DNA from: Cyathus striatus
Taxonomy: Eukaryota > Basidiomycota > Agaricomycetes > Agaricales > Nidulariaceae
Direction of reading: 5' to 3'
NCBI GenBank assembly: GCA_025738555.1
Contig: JAOVFP010000007.1
Coordinates: 4,526,001-4,590,000, forward strand
DNA: 64,000 nucleotides
A model generated the notes under the pieces. That model had not been told where the DNA came from, ran no database searches, and worked only from the letters and a program-made list of their open reading frames with translations. Made by a program: the position numbers and the translations under genes. The number at the start of each line of letters is the position of its first letter. The stretch's first letter is position 1. Positions 44,641-57,005 of the stretch are shown piece by piece.

Positions 44641-46494
44641 GAAACCTCAAAATCAAATACCCATGATTCCAAACACACTGACAGTCACAGTCACTTACAC
44701 TGTCGATTCGGTCACGGTCACCGCTATCAGGAGCTCGCTAGGCTAGGCCTCACAAGACGTAACAGGCTTTTGCTACTTACACGATTGGCTTCTGGACTGC
44801 TTACCTGAATCGGTAACAAACTTGTTCGCGCTCTTCTCAGCATCTTTCTCCTCCAGTCTCCTTGCAAGAATCCTACACAGAATTACATGAGAGTCCGGAC
44901 TCTGCGTATCGCAAGACGCACTCGGACCACTCGTACCCTGCGCAGCAGTTCAAGCAACCCTCTCCAGGTTGCATCAGATTTCGACGTTTACGCTGAGGAC
45001 TTGTCGTGAGTCTCGTCTATTCGTTGCTGTTTTGGTTTGGGAGGAAGGGATCATCAACCCACCCGTGCACCTCGTAGTCTTAGGTGTGATAAGACTTGGT
45101 CGTTCCCATCTTAATTGCTGGAATACACCCCTTCTTTTCTTCACTCCTTTCCACTCCTTTGATAAGACTCGCTAACCATCGTTCGTAGCACTCAGTCAAC
45201 AAATTGACAACGCCTTTCGGGTTCGTGGGGATGCAGTACGAGCAGCATCCGCATATAGTGGCTGAGCTACATTCGGCGCCGAAAAAGTGAATTGATAATG
45301 GTCCTGATCACTGTACGTGGTTTCTTTTCGTTTAGGAAGTGATTACTGACGAGAGCGTTATGTCTTCCTCTCCCTCCGTTAGCTCCCGTCAACGACCTAT
45401 TACATCCCCATCACCGGCTTGCTAAGCTCGGCCACAGCTTTGTTGTGGATATGTGCCAGAGGGGGAATGAGATGACCTAACGTCCGTTGAACCTTTCACT
45501 TCTACATCCCAGTCCTCCTTGGACGAATGAACGCATTAAAACTTGCAGAGTACGCCGGATGCTGGAGTAGGCCTGGCCCCGGCGGGAGAACAGTATCGAC
45601 TCGTGCTTCTCTGTATTCTGCTATTGAACCCTGTTTTGATGGACGATTACAGGAGTTGGAGGGTGCAGAAGGAGGATGGCGGTCCTCGGCACACGCGACA
45701 AGAACGATGTCAGAGTCAAAATCATTCTCGGAGTGTCGTTATTGATGAACGATGAGTCTAGTCTCCGACTTCGGCAGGAAGGTGACGCGTAACCAACTCT
45801 TCTCATACCTCCTCCCTCAGTCCTGCTACCATACCACCAGAAATACCAACCCGGCACGCGCGCTGAAGTTTCACCGGAGTTTTCACCCACCCACCACACC
45901 CACAGAATGAGCGGAGCAAGATAAGCGGCAGACTACCACTTCAAAGTCCAACTTGGTTACGTATCTTGTCTGCACTGGGAGCCCACCCGTCGGTTTGCGT
46001 CTCAGCCCCCAGCAGGAGAGATCAAGCCAAGTTGGGAGGTGTGCAGTATTATCAGCCGTAGTCCTCATAACAATCTAACTCTTTCTCGCTCTTTCAAATG
46101 GTTTCCAACACATGTATATAATAAAACGAAACAGCAAACATAACACCAATGTAAAAATACAAATAAGGAACATTCGAGTTAAAATGTTCGTAATATAAGC
46201 AATGTTCCTACTATTTAAGCAATGTTCCTAATCTAAGCAATGTTCGCACAGTCCAAGCAATGTTCCGGTCCAAGAAATCAGCAATATTCGGGAAAGCAGC
46301 AATTCTGTGGGGATGATTGGCGTCGAGTGCTGGGGGTGCCGAAAAGAATCAGGAAGCAATACGGAAGGGGTGATACAAGGACCAGCGTAGTTTAAAGCAC
46401 TGTAACTGGCGGCGTTTGAAGAGAGAGCAATACCTAGCACGAGATGGAGATACGAGAACCATAGAGGAGAAATCGAACGAATGAGAACCGATAC
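44641..46494. other. No recognised gene; intergenic to the kinase
   Basis: CG-normal sequence. A short plus-strand candidate starts with ATG at 44888 (RVRTLRIARRTRTTRTLRSS), followed by a GTGAGT donor near 45006, but no convincing second exon was found. Near 46200 AGCAATGTTC recurs several times with short spacing. Nothing else is supported. Confidence 0.35.
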
Positions 46495-48742
46495 TCAGAA
46501 TACAGACGATGATGACGAATGAATTCCAGGTCCTAACGAAAGCGGTGGAAGGACCGGAGTCGGTGCAATTGCTTGAGCACGCTTTGCACGTTCATAATCG
46601 AGAGCGTCGTAGTATTCCTCGAGGGGTGGAGCAACTGTCTGGTGCTCAATGGCTTCCCAATCGCTGCATGAATAAACCAAATTAGAACAAGTAAGAATAC
46701 AGAATGAAAACCGTACATCGTTTCGAACATCCAATGCTCATGGATCTGCTCATAGCTGAGACGGTTCTCTACGCTCGAGTCCATCATCTATGAGATAAAG
46801 AATACTTAAGAGTAAGTATAGAACATAATGTTGAAGAAAAACTTACCCTTGTGATGAAGTCCATTTCGGCACTAGTTAAAGACTCATCTAACCTCAGGGC
46901 TCTGGACTCAGCATCTTCGGGATGCGCCTCGACATTTGCTAAGTCTGCATAGGGGAATTTGCCACACAGTAGTAGGTGTGTAATGACACCCACGCTGTAA
47001 AGATCTGCCCCGAAACTATGATACTCGCTCCTCATGACTTCAGGAGCCGCGTAGACAGACGTTCCGCATGGAATATTGACAGTCCATGGGTTGTCTTTGG
47101 CCCATAGAAACGGGAACGTGAACGTATCCGGCTTAGCTTCTTGAAGGCGAGCCTGATCCTCGAGATAGGCGGTGGTCCATGTAGAGAACTCGGACGACGA
47201 TATAAGGTCTTGCGAGGGAATGGCAAATTGGTGAGCCATTCCAAAGTCACCAATTGCGAGATGATTTGAGGGGGTTATAAAAATGTTCTCGGGCTTTACA
47301 TCCCGATGGATGATGCGAGAGCGATGGAGGTCCCTAAGTGCGACGATCTAAAAGCAGATTAGACAAAACCAGAATGAAAATGAGTCAAGGTGACGTACAA
47401 TTTCCGCGACATAAAACACAGCCAAGTCGCGAGGAAATGTTGATACTTGCACATTGATGTCAAGCAGGGTACCGGCATATGAATGCTATCAAGTAGTCAG
47501 ATCTGAACTACATTCGAAAAGTAAAAGAAAGTCTCGTACCATCACCATGAACATCTCATCCTTGTACACAAACCCCCCGAAAACCATGACAACCCAATGA
47601 GACCAGTTCATTACCTTGGTCAAATCGAGTTCATTCTTAGCAAGACAGTCGTGTTTCATCCTCTTAACAGCCACGACCTTCGGCATTCGCTGATGTTCAG
47701 TAACAACAGCGTACCGACTCACTGATCCGTAGGCACCCGCGCCCAACAACTTCTCGTAGGAGTAGGTTGCGAATAAATCCGTCACCCAGACGTGACGTTC
47801 CAATTTCGGCATTGGAACATGGAGAACCCTCTTTACTACAATGACGGGATCGCGGGCCTCCAGAGGCGAGTATTTGGCGACCCGAAGGTGTCTCTTAACA
47901 TCAACAGTCCTAACTTTAACGGACGTCCGGCCATGACGTGTGACAGACTTGTGTCCAGCGGATCTCGGGAGTGGTCCGATGTCCTGATGACTTGGGGAAC
48001 GACCTGTAATACCTCTCAGTATCACTGAAATCAAACAAAGTTAAGAAATCTGCTTACTTTTTCCAACTGTATAGCGACCACCTTTTTCTCCATCCATCAT
48101 CTTTCTCCGAACGTTAGATCCCACTCGATGAAAGGCTCCAAATACCGCGCCGAAGGCAAGAAAGCGGTAAAGGAGCAAAACAAGTGTTATCGATGCATGT
48201 CCTGATGGCGTCGAAAGCAAGTCAATTGACGTGTAAAGTAGGTCTTCGAATTGCTGAATAGCAGAGCTCACAATCCAAAAGGCCATTGATTGCAGGGAGT
48301 GGTATTGCTCAGTAGCATAATCCACGATCCAAGCCACCTTCATTAACCAAGATAAGAGCATCGGAGAGGTATCACAGTTAATCACTTGCGAGTACCGACA
48401 ATCAGTAGTGGGCATCTCGCAGATCGAAGAGATGTTGTGAATGGAGGACAGATCGCTTGAGGAAGAGTTGGCGGCAGCGGAATGCAGGTCATCAACGGAC
48501 AATAGAGCATAATCGGAAACGAAATCCATAACAGCGTAGAGGGAGCTGGAGACCGGGGAGATAGAGGACACGAGATTGCTATCGTAATTGAAAGCAATGG
48601 AGGACGGAATGTCGACTAGGACCGAAACATTGGGAGCGTCTTCGATGTCAGGCTCCAATAAGGCCAGGTCTTCCGGTCTTCTGCGAGTGGGAGTTCCTAC
48701 GAGATTGAGGGCAGCGTAGAGGGAGAAAGCCAGGAACCACAT
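46495..48742 (-). CDS. Eukaryotic-type protein kinase with N-terminal hydrophobic segments
   Basis: Six exons on the minus strand: 48742-48058, 48024-47540, 47486-47399, 47347-46847, 46787-46717 and 46663-46495. The kinase landmarks are intact: glycine loop GAGAYGSV, VAVKRM lysine, IIHRDVKPENIFI catalytic loop, IGDFG, YAAPEVM and DLYSVGVI. The N-terminal ~270 residues contain a hydrophobic start (MWFLAFSLYAALNLVG) that may be a signal or anchor, Ser-rich segments, and a second hydrophobic stretch (ITLVLLLYRFLAFGAVFGAF), so a membrane location is possible. The short C-terminal tail ends SSSSSVF. The first intron, 33 nt, is unusually short, but the paralogue keeps similar splice sites. The ATG at 48742 was chosen because conservation with the 42.7-kb copy begins there. 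Substrate unknown. Confidence 0.8.
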
Positions 48743-49448
48743 TTTGGTCCTGCGTATACGGGATAAAGGTAGAGGAGAGGTGCGAGACACAGAATCAATC
48801 CTGGGGTGGTTGGTGGCTGGTGATGTGCAGATAATGGCTATAGGTATGGCTTTACAACGATACCCCGACCGAAACACAGGGAGATGGAAGATGGAGAGAG
48901 TGGAGGGGTGCGGAGAGTGGAGAGTGTAAAGAGGGGAGAGGGGAGTTGAGAGTGGGAGTTGAGACCCCGAAGAGTCAGCCTCTTAATGAAAAAGTCCGCG
49001 GCCTTGAAGGTGTGCTGCTTGACGATACGCACAGAAGGTTGAGACGAGACACTCTAAGAACGCTCAAAGAGACTTGAAGGGGTGAGGAAGGATTTGAGGG
49101 ACGAGAGGCGAGTGGGTGGCTGGCACAATCAGCACAAACGATGAAAACAAAAACCTGGCACAAAACGCTAGTGGGAATCACACTATATGTGTTATGTGAA
49201 GACGAGAGTATGTCTATGTAAGACAAGAGGAGAGGAGGGGAGGGCTAAAGGAGGTGGAAGTCGGGAGAGAGAGAGAGGAAGTGAGAGCCTCAAATCTCTG
49301 TGTTCGTCAACTTTTAAAGACAGAGGACGTTCCCACGGCTTTCCGTATTCCAACTGTCCTCTTGCCTCTAAACATGTTCGCCTCCTTCGTAAATATTTTT
49401 ATTTTAGAAATAATCAAATAACATACTCGGGTAGCAATTGTAGCAATG

Positions 49449-49928
49449 TCATATCTCGTTTTCTCTTCGTGAATGCATGCAGTAATTAACACTCGACATA
49501 GACGACCCAGGCGTGTACAGATCCACTCGAAACCGTATGTACATCATTCGACGCTCGTTCTTCAGCGGAAGTAGTTTTCGAGGTAAGTTCGCGGTGACAA
49601 TCATTTCAGTAAAGTATGGGCTCACCCATACATCATCGTCGAACGCAGCAGCCCGCTCCTGTAGGTCGCCTATGCATAGCACAGACCCATCATAGCATCC
49701 GGGCACGAGCCATAGAGGGATTGTATGTGACACCAGCCTCTTGACCACTAACACTACTTCACGATCCACTTCGTCCAGGGTCCGCCGGACTACGGAGGGC
49801 GCGACTATAGTAGGTCGTCGCTGCCACCCCTCCACCACAAAACGAAAGCTCCCAAACAGATCTTCCAGCTGTAGCTTGCTACTTATCCCACGGATTCGCG
49901 CATATAGTCGGTTACCTGCGTAAAACAC
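49449..49928 (-). CDS. Unidentified conserved protein upstream of the kinase
   Basis: A 159-codon frame with sensible composition reads KLQLEDLFGSFRFVVEGWQR, VRRTLDEVDREVVLVVKRLV, MIVTANLPRKLLPLKNERRM, then RFRVDLYTPGSSMSSVNYC. A related but broken copy lies at 43380-44100. Downstream the two copies differ by a 4-bp ATGC duplication near the 3' end, so the true terminus is unclear; an intron may follow. I do not recognise the family. It and the kinase were duplicated together. Confidence 0.5.
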   Translation of the reverse strand: MFYAGNRLYARIRGISSKLQLEDLFGSFRFVVEGWQRRPTIVAPSVVRRTLDEVDREVVLVVKRLVSHTIPLWLVPGCYDGSVLCIGDLQERAAAFDDDVWVSPYFTEMIVTANLPRKLLPLKNERRMMYIRFRVDLYTPGSSMSSVNYCMHSRRENEI

Positions 49929-49929
49929 A

Positions 49930-51049
49930 ATAGGAGTCCATCATCGATTGGGTACGACTTAACAGGGCACGCGCATTCGAGGGGTACAGATATAAACCTG
50001 CAGACCTGCTGTGGGGATCGTGGATACTGAGAAGAATCGTGCTTAGAGTTGAAATTGCTAGGACACAATATGTAGTGCTAACTGCGACTCACAGACTAGT
50101 CCTTCTTCTCCATTTCCTCCATTCGCTGTTGCATCAAAGACGTTGGATTTCAGGCTGATAGAACTTTGACTTGCTTCGGTCCCACTTACTGATTTTGTGT
50201 TGATAGTAACGCTTGTAGCTGCTAGCACCCGTGGCTAGTGCATCTTTAACTGCAGTCTGCGAGCTAAGGCATCTAGCAGCTAGCAGTCTTTCGGGCATCC
50301 AAGTATCCATCAAGGCTTCGCCAAAACTCCGCGTCGATGGAAGATGGAAGTCGAGCGTTGATAGGAGTTCGAGATGGTGGTCACAGAACTGCACGTGCGC
50401 CGTACTCCCGCTCTTTTATTTGTCTGAAACCTCGATTCTAAACACACGGTCACGATTACCGCTACCCAACCGCTGCCGGTTCCGCTACTCACAAGACGCC
50501 GACGTTGGGCAAACGTCGGGACAACGCTTTTCAAATTTCAAAATTTCAATCTTGTGTCTATGCTTGCATCTGCCTGCCATCCTTTACATTCTAACTACCT
50601 ATAATCTGACGTCAATGCATCATCAGGCAGTGTTCTCTCTCTGTGTTCTCCTCTAGGTAGTAGGACTGTCAGGACAGTTGGAAGCAACTGATGTCCTTTT
50701 TTCTTTTTCAAAGAAACTATGACCACAAAACAAGGCCGTGGAGGGGTAGGGTAGGGTAAGCATGATTCGTAGAACCGCCAGTGCCTCAAGCTGGGCGCTC
50801 GGAAGCCATAGCACTCGATGGACATTGAACAAGCAGTGCGGTGATGGGGCGTCCGAAATCGAACGTAACGTAGTTTCGCAGCTTTCCTTTACGTATCTAT
50901 GCGGGCTTGCAATGGTATAAACTCGAAAAACGTACTGCTCAACCAGTACGATTGCGGTTCTCCGTAAGAACGTAGCGAAGCAGGCAATAAACAGTACACA
51001 TACATGCAGCTATGAGGAACACTGTACAATGCCCCAACCTATAGTATAT
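49930..51049. other. Intergenic; left part duplicated from the 43-44 kb region
   Basis: Bases up to about 50420 match 44100-44640 in the paralogous block. From there to 51049 I see no gene or repeat. Confidence 0.5.
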
Positions 51050-51403
51050 CTAAGTTGGATCAACCTCAGCACTCGACGCGACCGGATTATAAGGAACGCG
51101 CACACACGCGCACACATAGCAAACATACCCAGTATCTCTATCCAAACACATATCTGTAATATCACATCCTGTAGGATTTATAAAGTCCATTTGATGTATG
51201 CATATGTGAAGGTTTGCATTCCGATTTTTGTAGAAGACGTCCGACCTTGCCAACATTGGACGTAAAGTATCTAAAAGGTTCTGTAGCGTAGTCCCCTTCG
51301 AAAGAAGCCCCTGCAAATAGTAATCTGGCACGTATGCAGCCCTTAGGGTGTTTCGAACGAAACGACCCAGGCTTGCTCGCGAAAGCCTACGATGACGCAA
51401 CAC
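51050..51403 (-). CDS. Unidentified open frame
   Basis: 117 codons starting LRHRRLSRASLGRFVRNTLR, then YLQGLLSKGTTLQNLLDTLR. The N-terminal half looks protein-like and the C-terminal half is less convincing. No recognised family; possibly chance. Confidence 0.25.
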   Translation of the reverse strand: MLRHRRLSRASLGRFVRNTLRAAYVPDYYLQGLLSKGTTLQNLLDTLRPMLARSDVFYKNRNANLHICIHQMDFINPTGCDITDMCLDRDTGYVCYVCACVRVPYNPVASSAEVDPT

Positions 51404-51538
51404 CCGGTATACAGCCCTCTATGGCGGCCTACCAAATTTATTAGTCCTTAACGCTAAACATGGTTAGCAAAACGCATGCTTACCAGTTATCAACAACATG
51501 CACCAACGTCTTTCCTATGCTAGAGCTGACATCCCTCG

Positions 51539-51739
51539 ATGCCAAGAAGTGCTAGAGACTTCGGCTTGCGATACGTATGCATGGTTGGGTTTGCCTCGGT
51601 GGTGGACTACGGTAGAGTTCAAGCATTGCTTAAAGAGGCTGCTGAAGAAGGCGAAGTGGACCTTCTTGCGACTGGCCGTACTTTGGGGACCAAGTTAAAA
51701 ACCGCTCGGCGAGGGTACGTGAGGGTGCGATTTGAGTAG
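51539..51739 (+). CDS. Unidentified short open frame
   Basis: 66 codons reading ARDFGLRYVCMVGFASVVDY, then LLKEAAEEGEVDLLATGRTL, ending YVRVRFE. The composition is protein-like and contains a helical Glu/Ala/Lys stretch. It may be the final exon of a longer gene; no partner exon was found. Confidence 0.3.
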   Translation: MPRSARDFGLRYVCMVGFASVVDYGRVQALLKEAAEEGEVDLLATGRTLGTKLKTARRGYVRVRFE

Positions 51740-52440
51740 AGGGAATACTGGCGGATTCTGGGGAGGTTAGAATGGGAGGTTGACGATGGAAGGGAGGCTT
51801 ACAGCAAGTAGGACTCAAAGAGGGTGAGTGTTCATGGGCAAGCTAGCGATGATACATTGTGGGATAAGCACCGAGATGCAGTAACCAGAGGTACCGCCCC
51901 CCACACAGAACTTCCTGGTTAATACGTAGTTAGTATCAGCAAGGTTATATCGTTCTCGCATACATACCATCTTTCCCCGAATACATATACATCAGTTCCC
52001 ATAAATTCCCCCTACAAACGCTACACCGACATCCAATCGTGTTTATTCCTCCTTGGCTTGAAATCACTTGTCAAGTTATGTGGGCGGTGTGGTGAATCGT
52101 AAAAAACATTATTGTTGAAAGCAGAATAAAATGTGTGTCAACAAAAGTTGCTTGCTGATGACCGAAAAAAAGACCAGATGACAATGAGCTGAAACACAGA
52201 ACAATTTTTTTTAGTTGTAAAGGTTAGATCGAAAAAGCTTACCGAGCACCACAAAATGCAAAGAGGTTGTACATTGCCGGTAAACTCCCAGGCAACGTAA
52301 AGTCTACCAGAGTTTCGAGAGAAGGGAGCAAGGAGGAGCACAATAAAACTCCGGAATAACCAGAGTTTTGAGAGAAAAGAGCGGGGAGGAGGCTGCAGGA
52401 GGGCAACACAACTCTGGGACAACCCTCAGAGTCAGAGAGA
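51740..52440. other. No recognised feature
   Basis: Mixed-composition sequence without a gene. Near 52305-52430 segments such as CCAGAGTTT(C/T)GAGAGAA recur, a small imperfect direct repeat. Confidence 0.4.
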
Positions 52441-52485
52441 AAGAAGTGCTGTCCGAAATTGGAACCGGAAAGGGAAAAGGTCACC

Positions 52486-52610
52486 AGCCAATCAGAACAC
52501 CGCTTACAGCGAGCAATCCCCCAAACCGGAAACCGCCGCATACGAAAAGGGAAACCTCGCCAGCCAATCAGAACGCCGCTTACAGGAGCACTTCCGCATT
52601 ACTATATAGA
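52486..52610 (-). mobile_element. Second Helitron-like 5' end
   Basis: Directly after the CTAG end of the neighbouring Helitron, the minus strand reads TCTATATAGTAATGCGGAAG. This resembles the TCTATATAGTA start of the Helitron at 53726. Inside it, CCAGCCAATCAGAAC(A/G)CCGC occurs twice (about 52487 and 52559). Its 3' end was not found, so it may be truncated. Confidence 0.5.
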
Positions 52611-53726
52611 CTAGCAGTTAACCCGTGCTTCGCACGGGCTAAAGAAAAATGTGAACAGAATCGTGTGATTATTTAAAATCAATAAGTACATACCACAAAG
52701 TCGAGAAAGTCCAGAACAACTTTTAAGAACAATGTGTTTTACATTTGAGCAAGTAGTGAACAATAAAGTAGGTAGCAGAGTTAGGTAGGTGCACCATACC
52801 TGCTAGCACCCATAACCATCATCAATTAATGTACAGATTATGGGTTTTGTGAGCTTGACCCATAGATACCTACCTACTGACACCCATACCTGTGACCACC
52901 CATGATCTGTGTGTATAGATGTGTATATATCGTGCTGTGCTTTTGCCTGATTTATGACTTAGTTTATTGCGTTCTCCATGTCCAAATTCACACGTATTAT
53001 TGATAAATTCTTGAATTATCCAAGCACATGTACATGTGGTATCATTGCGAATTCGGTTTAACACCCATGTAAATACTACTATTCAGTGTTCACCATACTT
53101 ATATGTAATACAGGCTATCTACTCTTCGCACCAGAAAACAGGAAAACTTACTGTTGTCTAATATTTAAATACCTTCAATTGACAGCCACCGGTGAGAGGA
53201 ACACTGGCAACAATAAGAGGAGTTACACGTACTTTAGTAATCCCGCACCACGGCGTGAGGACGGTGCTCAAGGCAAGTGCCATCCGGATACGCAAACCCC
53301 TACAACACGACGATTTCCGCCACGCAATGAATTCTGTCAGTAAAATTCTGTCAGGGGAGCAACATCGTGAGCAACGAACACAACGAACACAGAAACATAA
53401 TATTCACAGAAACACCAGACCACCCGGGGAAACCAGCAGCAGAAGGAGAAACACAGAAAGCAGACAATAAGGGTGAGGAAGAGGAGGGCAAATGAGAGGC
53501 CCGCACGCAGCACCAGCCTTATAAACCCACCAGAGATCGGTCACGAAAGGGAATGGAGCGCACACATTCAATTGCGAAAGAATTAGAGACCGCACCCAGA
53601 CCGCTGGGAGAGAAGCCCGATCATCCCAAGAACGCGAATGCGCGCACGGGCCCCCCATTCCAAAAGCAGGTTCGCAGCGTTCCAAAAGCGACCGTGGGAG
53701 AATTTCCAAGGGAAATACTATATAGA
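52611..53726 (-). mobile_element. Non-autonomous Helitron, 1.1 kb
   Basis: On the minus strand it begins TCTATATAGTA at 53726 and ends with a hairpin CCCGTGC-GAA-GCACGGG (52622-52638), six bases, then CTAG at 52611-52614. It is flanked by A (53727) and T (52610), the canonical A/T target. These are the structural marks of a Helitron (5' TC, 3' hairpin plus CTRR, no TIR or target duplication). No Rep/helicase is encoded. Confidence 0.85.
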
Positions 53727-53727
53727 T

Positions 53728-55928
53728 TATCTCGACCCGCCGGGGGTTCGATTCCCTCTTAATGCATTATGTTCGTCTTTCCGAGACTTTTTATACACAT
53801 ATATGGCTGCAATCAAAGCAGATAGTTCAAAGAGCGCACGCACAACTACTAAGAGTTTAAAACGTTAACGTTTTAGCGTTCACCTCGAATATCTAGCAGA
53901 AGTCATTTATCAAACTGCACTGCTACAGCTACAATACTCCAGACGTGTTAAACTGTATAACTACATATAGGTACCTCACAGCACTGCAGCGATACTTGCA
54001 CGCATACCCACCAAGTCTCTAATTCTCACAAACCCCACCTGCATCTCACCAAAGGCAGCCAGCTAACCATCAACGTAAACATAAGTTGTAGGTCAAGTAC
54101 AGCCCGGAGCGCGTCTACAGTGCCCAGTCGATACGTTCGACGAGGTGCAAGTGGAGTGATAGTACAACGACACCTGTAATGGTTTTTTGACATGCAGCAT
54201 CCCACCCACCCGTGAACACGACTGGGTGATTCCGGTGCGTGACCTGTTCAGCCTGAGGCTCAGGTGTGTAAGGATGTCGCTATATCGAGTGTTAGTACTG
54301 TATTACCTCCATAGATAATCCAGGACAGTACTCACCCATTACAATCCACCGGGGTCGATGAGCGCAAATGAGCACAGCTTAGTGGCGAGATCTGGGGCCA
54401 ACCTCCTCATAGTACCTCCCAAGAAAACGGCTTTAACGACCAGCATACAGAAAACGGCACAATTATGCATAGCGGTCCGACCATAGAGGTGAGCAAACTT
54501 GACAAGCAACGCATAGGTGGGGTCGTGGGTGTAATAGCTCTGTTCGGTATGTGGTACACCTTCTACGCTCTATTCATAACGGCGGGGGTCGGTGAAAGTA
54601 GAAGTCGAGTAGAATGAAGTTGTGGACGCGGCCCTCACTTCGAGCTGTTGGTTAACGAGGAGTTAATTGCAGTGTGGAAAAGATACGAGCGTACGTACAT
54701 TACCCGGATCAACTACACATTCCACCGCCAAACCAGATCTTCTTAAAAGCACTATGGCAGCCAAGGACGTTTGTTTGTTTGTTTTGGTACGTATAAAAGT
54801 TCCGATCCGAACTTTGTACATCCTAGTCGTCTTCCAATGCTCCGCAGAGGGTTAAACCCGGAGTGTTGGACTCTCCGACAGTAGATGCTGAAAGCTCCAG
54901 CGCGATGGATAGTCTAAGCCGAGTAGACGAGTCACGATATCGTCCCAGGGATATCTCGGTTCTCGATGCCAGATGAACGACGCCTCCACAAGTGGACAGT
55001 GGGGTGTATTAGACAGATGAATCGCCACTGTCACACACATTCCCTAAGGCAACCTAACAGAGTGAATAGGTCAGCATCCGGGTTCATAAAGAGTGTGTTT
55101 GGGCGTACCATACGTGTATCCCATGACCCTTCCTCCTTCAAGCCTTCAACGCAACATCTCGTAGAGACAAACACAATACGAGTCGCAGTCACCCTAAACT
55201 GAAAGAGCAGTTGATTAGCTTTCAGCGCCGGCGCATAAGCTGAACGTACATACTTGAAGTAAACTTCCGCCAACGATTAAGATCAATCCCAGTGCCTTCC
55301 GACTTCAATCAGCCCCCTTGAACGGTGAACCTCTTTAACCGATGTAAGCGCCCTACAAATCCACGAACAAGTCAGCAATCACCTAACATAAACAGAAACA
55401 AAGACTCCAATGGCCCGCGCACTCTACCAATACAGAAACCAGACCACGCGCACCAGCAGTGAGATTCATAACGCAAAGTACATTCCTGTGTGGATGCAGG
55501 ACATGAAAGGGCAGAAATGCACCGAGGGGCACGGGGGAGGTTGCGCAAAAGAGAAGTAGCTGGCCGCCTGAGGATACCACCGCGAGGTTGAGGGGCGTGC
55601 TGGAAGAATCTATCAACGCTGTAAGTAGGTCTGAAAATGGATGATAAAGAGGAAAGGAAAACGCACGCATGAGCACCATTCAACCAATCCATTCACCAAC
55701 ACCATACTCCTCTTCGGTCTTCACCTGGCGGGATACTCCGATAGCTGGATACGACTCGGCACTCTCATCCCATCGTCCTTCGTTCCCAGTGCCGTATAAA
55801 CGGAGTAATGATCGGGTGGATGAACACCCCTTTCATGTTCGTACTGTGCTTCAGTGCCACGGACTGTTGTGAGTGGGTAGTGGGATTTGAAAGATTTACG
55901 GCTGTTAATATGCTATATATTGATCATG
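53728..55928. other. No recognised feature
   Basis: CG-normal sequence with only short open frames. I see no conserved family, tandem repeat or RNA gene. An isolated tRNA B-box-like string at 53745 is treated under rejected items. Confidence 0.4.
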
Positions 55929-56360
55929 TTAGATTTGGGAGAAATGTAGAGTAGGATGAGGGATAAAGACGCACGTCGAAGGATAGCGGCCAACGCAATC
56001 GCATGTCCCACTTCTCGAGCCCTGCTCAGCCATGTACTGGATCAAGTTCCAATCCTCAGCGTTGATCCCGAACGCATCGAACTCTTCGTCGGAGAAATCG
56101 ACCATGGTGTGGTGGAGCCAGTGTAGCTCGATACATTCTTGGTTTATGCAAGTATCCTCCACATCGGTAAAGAGATAAAGAGGAAAAGAAAAGAAGGGAG
56201 AGATGGGGTTGAAAGTCGAAACCACTCATTTGCACATATACCGGCGGTGTAAAGTTGGCTGCTAGCCCTCCTGGTGGAGGGAGTAATAGCGTGACATTCG
56301 TCCCATTCGTAGGCGATGGAATGTCGAGTTCGAGGCCATGGCAGTTGAGGAAGTGGAAAA
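55929..56360 (-). CDS. Candidate small gene, unidentified
   Basis: Two likely exons on the minus strand: one with RHSIAYEWDECHAITPSTRR and YTAGICANEW (about 56230-56360), and one with VEDTCINQECIELHWLHHTM, DFSDEEFDAFGINAEDWNLI and QYMAEQGSRSGTCD (about 56000-56150). The acidic, Trp-containing text looks real. The 5' side is abutted by the TIR element at 56409, which may have displaced its promoter. Family unknown. Confidence 0.35.
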
Positions 56361-56950
56361 GTTGACAGTGAGAGCGCCAACGCCATCATGTCATGTGATA
56401 CATCAATAATTCCCACTACCTTTTAAGGTAGTTGGGTTATAGGGTGGTTTGGATTTCCTTATAAGGAAATTTCAGAAATCGGGGTCGGGATCTCACTTTT
56501 AGACGATTTGATTGGCTGACAACTTAAAATGTGAGGCTGTGACCAATGTGACATGCCCTCCTTCAGCTTCAATACTAATATTGCACGTCATCTCTCTAAT
56601 TAGAACACACTTATTTTACGCGCATTAGAGATAGTACAGCTATAGCCTGTACACCACCTTATGCTCATGGTTATTCAAGGCCTCTTCAGTCTTCTTGTAC
56701 CAGAATAGCTAGCATCTGCAGTGCATTCAGTATCACAATGTTCTACTTCAGCATGGAAGAAATTAAGCAAAGGTGATGCTTGACCCTATGATCTCGTACT
56801 CACGTTCAGATCTGCGGGCTATGTATTGGCATACGTAGGGCAGAATACAGTGATGACTGCGTTCTATCTTCCTCTAAATGCGTTGACGAGTTCTGACATG
56901 GAGTTTTACTAGGATGTACTAGCTCACTAGATACTGTGAGTTTCATAATA

Positions 56951-57005
56951 ATCTACGGTAATTACAGTGGGATCAATATGTATACCTCACTGTAATTACA
57001 GTGGA
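56951..57005. repeat. CACTGTAATTACAGTG palindrome cluster 1
   Basis: A perfect 16-bp palindrome (CACTGTAATTACAGTG) lies near 56989-57004 and a half-diverged copy (GGTAATTACAGTG) just before it. Related copies occur at 58243-58285. Confidence 0.7.

Noticed and set aside
51050..51739. Two divergent short genes forming a toxin-antitoxin-like pair
   Set aside because: No family resemblance, no overlap and no evidence for either being expressed; kept only as low-confidence open frames.
53745..53755. tRNA B-box-like GGTTCGATTCC
   Set aside because: No A box, acceptor stem or cloverleaf could be built around it. It may be a SINE remnant but is not a tRNA gene.
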